Shown here: piece after piece, positions 59,118 through 64,000 of the stretch
How the letters are laid out: every line of letters starts with the position of its first letter
How positions within the stretch are numbered: position 1 is the first letter of the stretch
Assembly: GCF_032062135.1 (NCBI RefSeq)
Contig: NC_092859.1
Location: forward strand, 125,548,173-125,612,172
Origin: Pyxicephalus adspersus
Taxonomy: Eukaryota > Chordata > Amphibia > Anura > Pyxicephalidae
DNA length: 64,000 nt
Reading direction: 5' to 3'
Notes under the pieces: generated by a model
What the model was told of the DNA's origin: nothing
The model's database searches: none
Seen by the model: only the letters and a program-made list of their open reading frames with translations
Program-made: the position numbers and the translations under genes

Positions 59118-59465
59118 CCTCCCTGGCAGGATAATTATTTTAGTATTTTTAAATGTCAAAGGGGTACATTTGACACTTAAAAATACTTCCTATTTTAAAT
59201 TTACCACCAGTCCCGCCCCCCAGCGTACGGCGTCCGCATGCACATATGTCGCTTGCCTGCCTGGCATTCACATCCCCTGGCCTCGCATCCTCAATGTGTG
59301 ATGCAGGGCATCGCCAAGGGGGCACAGTTGCTGGGCATCGCTGGAGGACGCCAGGGGCTTGTGGGGACCAGGTAACCCCTAATTCCACCCGAGTGTGGCT
59401 CAGGGTTACCGCTTTTTGTAATGAAATTTAACCCCGAGTCACACCTGGGATTACCGCCAGGGAGG
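59118..59465. mobile_element. piggyBac-like miniature element, CCTCCCTGGC ends, TTAA target
   Basis: The 348-bp element has perfect inverted ends CCTCCCTGGC and GCCAGGGAGG, each bordered by TTAA (59114-59117, 59466-59469). The interior has ttaaaaatacttcctatttt and its near inverse. It has no coding capacity. Confidence 0.85.
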
Positions 59466-59469
59466 TTAA

Positions 59470-62254
59470 TCAACATCTCCCCTTTACCTGCTGTTGCTGT
59501 CCTTGAGGGTTAACCATTATCAAAGAAGGAATTTTGTATTTTAGGTGTACAGGGAGATCCATCTTCACAGAGCCTTCTACCTTCACTTCCTTTATCTTTT
59601 AGTCATCAGTTATCCAATGGAAAATGCTTTGTCAGGAAACAGAAGCACACTCCCAGCCTTCCCCTGGCATGCCAACTGAACACTCTGTTGACAAAGCTAC
59701 TGGTGATACATTCAATGCTGTACAAGTTGGCGGAAAATAGCACCTATAAAAAACTTATGGAGTGAAATTCAACCATCTATATACATTGTAGCCCATAATA
59801 AACCCACTTCTCTAAAACCTGCACTGTGTAGCCAGATAAATGCAGCAGCAGATACCGGTAGCACTGGTTACAGGCTAAGGAAGTACGTGTCCTTCATAGC
59901 CTAAGGGATGATGTTTTACAGGGTACTGATATGTCTGCATGGCAGGATCAGTTATAGTCAGGAGGATGAGCTCCTTGACTATTCTTCTAATTCTTATTCT
60001 TTCTCTTTATAAGAGCACCACTCTTTCTTTTAATGAAATTGTGCTCAGAAACAGGCACATTTTCAGGCAACAATAAGACAAAAATGCCTGTGTATAAATG
60101 GAACTAGTTAATTTGATTTCACTTAGTTAACAGTCACAATTTGTGAAAAAAACAGGCTGGTATTCGTACAGATAGAATGCTTTGTTTTGGACAACTAATA
60201 TGCAAAAATGTATAATAGAGTTTACAAAAAGGTGAACAGAATTAAATTTACAGCTACCATAGATTTGCAGAGAATATACTTAGTTTAAATTTGGGGTTTG
60301 GTTGTTTTTTTATGTTGTTTGTTTTAGATTTAGTAGCTTTCAGCTGCTGCCATATCCAGAGCAAACTTGTTCTTCCCACAAAAAAACTCCTCCCACTGGG
60401 TAAATTTTGCACTACCATGCCCTTCTTGGGTTGACTCTCTTAACACTTCAACACAACCACTTCTACACTGTGTGTCCATTTTGTCCCATTCTTGCTTTTT
60501 ATTTCCAAATTTTAAAAAGTTTAACACAGCTGTCTGTACCTTGCGTCTGTGCTTTGGTTCCCCAATAAGCCCTGCAAATTATCATATTTAACTAATATAA
60601 TTCAACGGCAATGTACTTTATTTTAATTTGCTGCACATTTCATGTTTCCCAAATTTCTGACAGGATGTGTAATATGGATGTGTGGATTAAATCTGGATGT
60701 ATTTACTTTAAAAAATGTATAAAAATAAATAATTTAAATGTTTTACTCCTAAGAGCTCTTTTCCAACCAATACCTAGGTTGAACACAAAAATATTAATAT
60801 TTAAATAATATATAATATATATATTAAAATTCCTAATTACACCGTATAGCATGTAAAGAATTAAAATACCCAGATAACCAGAACTCTCTTCCCTTCCAAA
60901 CTGTAACCCCATACCAATACCATTTTGCAACCCTTTTGATAATGTCTATTTGTTTCATTTTGTTTTTTCTCCTTTCTTTCTTTGGTAAAGTGAATGTCAG
61001 AGCAAGTCACAAACATTTTTAGTACATATCTCCAATATATGCATCCCAATGGATTATCTCTTTATAAATGCTGCAAACAAAGAAAATCTTTGTAGATTCG
61101 CCAGTTCCTTTAGGGACTTTGCTGAAAAAAAATCCCAAAAAGGGCTGTCAATGCTGCCTACTGGACTACAGAACCTAGTCCTCACCCCACTTTACCCCAC
61201 TTCACATTCATACATTGATTTTGTTTCCAACAAAGCAATGCTTCTACCTTGTTTCCCTAGAGTCTGCTTGTGCACTGTGTATAGGAAAGGGGCTCCTGGG
61301 AGTTTTGGTTGTTGGGTATGTGACTATATCAGTAAGAACTAAGGGTCTAGAGGAGCAGTTTTCTATCTCATTTCCTTATTTCACATGGCATTAAATGGAA
61401 TTATAGTTCATGTAAACCCTAACAATAAACTTTTTGTATTGGTCTGTTAAACATGCAATTGAAAGCCACTATGGTTTACCTGTTTATTAAGTACTATATA
61501 AAAATATTTTAATCCTTCCAGAACTCTTGTAAGCTAATCGTGATTTTTGATCTATGTGGACTTCAAAACACTTACCTATACATTATGAAGTAAGGGAATG
61601 TCCTGGCCTAGGGTTACTGCCCCTCCATACTACAGTAAGTGTTGTATTCTAGCACAAGAGGTTTGTTTCTGCCAGAATCTCCAATTGAAAATAGAGGAAA
61701 ACAGCCTAGAAAAAGAATATGTATGCAGCCACCACATCAGAAGATTGGTAAGCAGCATTATATTACATCTTTGTTCTTGGGTTTGGATATATACTTCACA
61801 ATATTTACTTTGCCACAGAATGATCCAGCAAGCTCAAGATAATTGCTCCCTAAAGATTGCCCTGCTTACATGTTTATAAACATCATGTAAACTTATTTTA
61901 AGAAAAAGAAATAAGTAAGATGCATGTTGTTTATATTCTTCTTTAATTGTTCCTAAAATCATTATATATCTGAATTTTAAAACTTGAACATTCTTATTGA
62001 AACAGAAAATCTGTAAGGGTTTACTAACAGAGAGGGAGCAAATGTTTGCTGTTATCAGGCTTGTAATAAACTATTAAACAGGCAGATTATTTAAGCTATA
62101 GTATTTAAAGCTCAGTAGTAAATGTCCATGACTGCAACATCCAGCACAGCCCTTTCTCATGGCAACAGGTATACATGAAAAATTCATGTGGGGTGTTTTT
62201 ATTTATCTGAAAACATTCACAACATACATATTAAGGGGGCTAATTATAAAGCAG
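59470..62254. other. intergenic DNA with no gene seen
   Basis: AT-rich sequence upstream of MINDY2. Open frames are short, lack exon signals and resemble no protein I know. Confidence 0.5.
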
Positions 62255-62400
62255 TGAATCCCATGTTTACGGAAACTTTCACTAGTGGAGAATCTTCTAG
62301 GATTTTCTAGAATCTTCTAGGTACATGTGTTTCATTGGCAGTCATTGATTCACCACTGGGGAATGTTTCAGTAAATGTCAAATTCATACCTCATGGTGAG
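62255..62400. repeat. inverted-repeat element, related to 56470-56580
   Basis: gcagtgaatcccatgtttac faces caccactggggaatgtttca, with gtgtttcattggcagtcatt in the middle. Confidence 0.55.
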
Positions 62401-62654
62401 CTTGCATTCTATAGTGCATGAATGCTCAGGCTCCCACCAGCTCAATCCCTGGTTTATTACAATATTGATTACAGCAAGGTATAAGGGTGATGCTTGCGTA
62501 TGAAACATACTATATACTTGGATGCAGCTCATAAAAAAAACTGGGTTGGAATGTGTAACACATGTATTGCAGTATAAAGTCCACTACTGTATTATTGCAT
62601 TTCTAAATAAATGCTCTGTACAGGAAAAGTATATGTAAACCCTAAATGCATGCT

Positions 62655-62873
62655 TGGAGCTAATTCAGGTTTAAGTGATCCCAAGTGGCTCCCGACAGCT
62701 GGCACTTTGCATTTGACAGCAATACTGACACTGCTCACTGCTGTCCCCATTCATTCTCAATAAGGCAGCAGTTAGAAAACACTACATGTAGCATCTCCAT
62801 AGAGTTAGCAGTTTCATGGCATGAGGAAGGCGAAGACACACCATAACCTCATGGCCAGTGTGAACATAGCCTA
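62655..62873. repeat. inverted-repeat element, AGGCTATGTTCACAC family
   Basis: The right end ggccagtgtgaacatagcct is the inverse of the start of 9914-10016. Confidence 0.55.
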
Positions 62874-62939
62874 ACAATGAACTTCTTATCACTCAATGGT
62901 GGTCTGTAAAATATACCATTGAAAGCTGTTTGTTATAGG

Positions 62940-64000
62940 TGTTGGATAACTGGAATTATAGAAATATATATATAGAATGATATATAAAAAATATAAATAT
63001 ATAGAATTATAGCTTTCCTTGCAAACTATTGGGAGATGAAGTACTCCACCTTCAGGTTATGGTTGTCAGCAGGTGAATTGGGCACTGGCACAAAACAACA
63101 ACAAACAAAAAACTCTACACCAGCACAAATAGCCCATCCTACTACCAGCATACCTTAGGTTTTATGGTACAATTTTTGCCTTATCTGGGATTACAAAAAG
63201 GGGAATTAGCCTTCCTCAAAGTAGCAGTGACTAGGAGATAGATTTATTGCACAAACCACATGGGCAAAACATACCCAGATAGAAAAGGGGGGTTAGGGTA
63301 ATATGGAAATCCATTTGTCAGGCATAGCATGGAGAAAATATATTAATTGGGTTCATGCAATGGTTTCTATCATGCAGAGAGAAACAGATTTATTCATAGG
63401 GGCTTCGGGGCTTCAATGGTAAACCTTACTTGAAGTTGCCCTGCTGGCCCTAGGTATTTATAGGAACTACTAATTCAGAGATGCCGCTGTATTTCAAACC
63501 CTTGGCTTGAAAAGCCATGCTGTTAGAGCCAGAGACCATGAAACCTAATGGAAAACTGGTTTTTGAGATAGAATATCCTAAAAATCTGTCTGGTGAAGCC
63601 CATAGAGTATCTGCCAACAACATTGCCAAGTTGAATGAAGGGGAGTACATGAAGTAAGATAGGAGAAGAAAATGCATTTCTTTACAGAGAAGGAGAATGA
63701 AAACTTGGCAATATGTACCTTTGATTCCTCCACTAGGCAGGGTGCTCTTGCATTCCTGTAGCATTCTTGATGTTAGCATTAGGAGCCAATACAAATACAT
63801 ATTTATACTCAAAGACTGCAGGGAACATGTGCTTCTGAAAAGCAGATTCTACAATCCAGCACTTGATGCAGGACCTAGAGAGCACTCCATGGCTAATTTA
63901 TAACCAGAACAGGGTAGACACTTAGAACTTAGTGTTAGAATGGAATTTCCATGCTCTTCCCACAAAGTCTGGTTTAGCAGGGTGTGGATGTTGCCTTTCT
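62940..64000. other. intergenic DNA with no gene seen
   Basis: A 120-codon - strand frame (63812-63450) and a + strand frame (63697-63903) overlap here. Neither shows family resemblance or splice structure. Confidence 0.45.

Noticed and set aside
63450..63903. Overlapping 120- and 68-codon frames at the right edge
   Set aside because: Opposite strands overlap, no family resemblance, no splice structure.
54720..64000. First exon of ADAM10, the expected divergent neighbour of MINDY2
   Set aside because: No signal-peptide exon or CpG-rich second promoter could be found; it may lie beyond the window.

Overview
The window is vertebrate nuclear DNA, most likely from an anuran amphibian. It has long introns and GT-AG splicing. 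It carries a dense load of inverted-repeat DNA transposons of types I associate with frog genomes, L1-like and tRNA-derived retroelements, and an assembly gap inside a minisatellite. The species call is inference from repeat content.

Two host genes can be supported, and they converge. On the + strand, positions 1-7076 carry the last ten coding exons of SLTM (SAFB-like transcription modulator): 497 residues covering the Arg/Glu-rich coiled coil and the Gly/Arg-rich tail, followed by a 3' UTR with three possible poly(A) signals (last at 8140). On the - strand, 54555 down to 16136 holds the complete MINDY2 (FAM63B) coding sequence in nine exons, 520 codons plus stop, all in phase. It includes the catalytic Cys/His/Gln set, ubiquitin-interacting helices and a C-terminal CaaX box. 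Its CpG-rich first exon and promoter lie near 54.0-54.7 kb. As I recall, SLTM and MINDY2 are also convergent neighbours on human chromosome 15, so this looks like conserved synteny.

Region by region: 1-8.2 kb SLTM; 8.2-9.35 kb short intergenic gap with CTCF-like motifs; 9.35-16.1 kb probable long MINDY2 3' UTR holding DNA-transposon remnants; 16.1-54.6 kb MINDY2 exons separated by repeat-rich introns; 54.7-64 kb upstream intergenic DNA with repeats and no gene I can support.

The MINDY2 introns contain most of the unusual material: a 5.2-kb L1-like retrotransposon with a perfect 16-bp target duplication and a deleted reverse-transcriptase palm; a TTAA-flanked element inserted inside an older palindromic element; long near-perfect hairpins; a frameshifted copy of an uncharacterised, probably mobile, protein family; two exon-like segments on the MINDY2 strand that do not belong to MINDY2; and a minisatellite that starts within about 20 bp of the exon 1 splice donor. 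I found no prokaryote-like system, CRISPR array or viral genome.
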